In this document: piece after piece, positions 63,005 through 64,000 of the stretch
Layout of the letters: every line of letters starts with the position of its first letter
Numbering within the stretch: the stretch's first letter is position 1
NCBI GenBank assembly: GCA_037954325.1
Contig: JBBMNZ010000017.1
Location: 7,651,501-7,715,500 of the forward strand
Length of the DNA: 64,000 nucleotides
Source: Fistularia commersonii
Lineage: Eukaryota > Chordata > Actinopteri > Syngnathiformes > Fistulariidae
Reading direction: 5' to 3'
The notes under the pieces: model-generated
Told to the model about the DNA's origin: nothing
What the model saw: only the letters and a program-made list of their open reading frames with translations
The model's database searches: none
Made by a program: the position numbers and the translations under genes

Positions 63005-63860
63005 ACCTTAAATCTCTAAATGGTGGCTGAACGCGGACAGGAGAGGAGGGCATCAGGCGGTGCACCGGGCGGTCGCGAAACGCCTGTGACCGTGACCGTG
63101 AACCGAGACAGAAGAACACTGATGCGGCGTGGATTTCCCGCGCCGAGACGTTTTTTGTTTTTTTTTTTACACCTCCCGTGGACACTCCGTTCCACGCAGA
63201 CCAAGAACCCCTACTTTTAACGAGAGTTGCGATCGGCCCACTTCTAAAACTCGACACGGGAAATTAAACCCCGCATTTTGCCGCACGACACTAAACCCAG
63301 GATGTGTTTCCATTTAAAACGAAGGCCGCGGATAACGCTGTGGAACTTAACGGAGGATGTGTATTTTATTTTATTTTTTTTTATCAAATGGGGGCATCAT
63401 CCGCGTCCCCCGCCGTGAGACACATGGGCACGGCGTGGGAGCGGATCGCAGGCTGGGGGTGGGAGGTGGGGAATGATGCGCCTTCCATTCATTTCCTTTT
63501 CTAATGCAATTCTCACCTGTTTTAGGAGAAGATGCGAATTCCGGAGACTTAAACGTCCTCAGCCTTGGAGTCGCGGTGATTTTTTTTTTCCAGTTTTGTG
63601 TTTTTGGGTCCCCGTCGGGCCCTTGGGGAGCGTCTTTGCAAGCGGCACACGGGTCCGTCGGCTGTCCCCCACCTTCTGCCTCTGCCAGCCTGCGCGCTTC
63701 CTTTACTGTCTGACAACTCGCTCCGCGCTGACGTCATAGCACGACCACACAGCGGATTGACCAATCAGAAAAGCCGCCCGCTTCAAAGATGTTCTAGTAA
63801 CAGGAAGACACCTCACTCTGACCACCGCTTTTTCATCGCTTTTCTACTCCCAGTGTCTCT
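63005..63860. promoter_or_regulatory. CpG-rich island, candidate promoter of the pri-mir-9 transcript
   Basis: CpG density rises sharply over this block (gcaccgggcggtcgcgaaacg, ggccgcggataacgctg, gtccccgccgtgag). A perfect CRE TGACGTCA (63729-63736) and a CCAAT box (63761-63765) lie 25 bp apart near its right end. The block is about 0.8-1.5 kb upstream of the minus-strand mir-9 hairpin, so it is a natural promoter for that transcript. It could also, or instead, serve a plus-strand gene beyond the window. Confidence 0.5.
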
Positions 63861-64000
63861 TGAAACGATGTGCAGTATTATAGTAACATTAAAATACGCT
63901 AATTGTAATAATAATAATTATTATTATTATCAATTATGAATTAAATTACAATAAATTCTCTATTTACCAACTACAGACCATCCTCAGGCAAAAGTAGATT

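Noticed and set aside
63016..63939. Several frames in the CpG island at the window end
   Set aside because: Stop codons are rare in GC-rich DNA; no recognisable protein. The region is better read as a promoter.

Overview
The window is nuclear DNA from a ray-finned fish, most likely a compact-genome teleost (inference). Genes have many short coding exons with GT/AG introns. Intergenic DNA is AT-rich with long (CA)n/(TG)n arrays, RTE/Rex3-like LINE fragments and a deleted Tc1-like transposon. The gene set and order correspond to human chromosome 15q26.1 (gene neighbourhood recalled from established knowledge, not searched here).

Layout, left to right: the 5' end of MAN2A2 (minus, 1099-2080, with a non-coding first exon near 3.95-4.15 kb); a repeat-containing spacer; complete UNC45A (plus, 8106-14453, 19 coding exons, 940 aa); complete RCCD1 (plus, 15868-18234, 8 exons, 364 aa); complete CIB1 (minus, 18567-20114, 7 exons, 189 aa), tail to tail with RCCD1; a titin-like gene (minus, 20854-28054, 4 coding exons, 2138 aa); GDPGP1 (plus, 28830-30982), head to head with the titin-like gene; a spacer with an unassigned exon-like pair; complete RHCG-type ammonia channel (plus, 35764-43383, 11 exons, 485 aa); and an 18.7-kb non-coding stretch that ends in a mir-9 hairpin (minus, about 62155-62243) and a CpG-rich promoter-like block (63.0-63.85 kb). 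Human MIR9-3 also lies beside RHCG in convergent orientation, so the hairpin is most likely the mir-9-3 orthologue.

The most unusual item is the titin-like gene. A single 6.26-kb exon encodes 6 Ig and 15 FN3 domains in the 3-3-2 rhythm of the titin C-zone 11-domain super-repeat. There are almost two full super-repeats and nothing else of titin: no Z-disc part, PEVK, kinase or M-band. Short 5' and 3' exons join it in frame, giving a complete small sarcomere-type protein that I cannot match to a named vertebrate gene in this neighbourhood.

The genes are mostly independent. Two of them bear on myosin: UNC45A is a myosin chaperone, and the titin-like protein carries modules which in titin bind myosin and myosin-binding protein C. 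There is no operon logic; the neighbourhood is conserved vertebrate synteny. All exon boundaries were read by eye from splice consensus, reading phase and family similarity. No alignment or transcript evidence was available.
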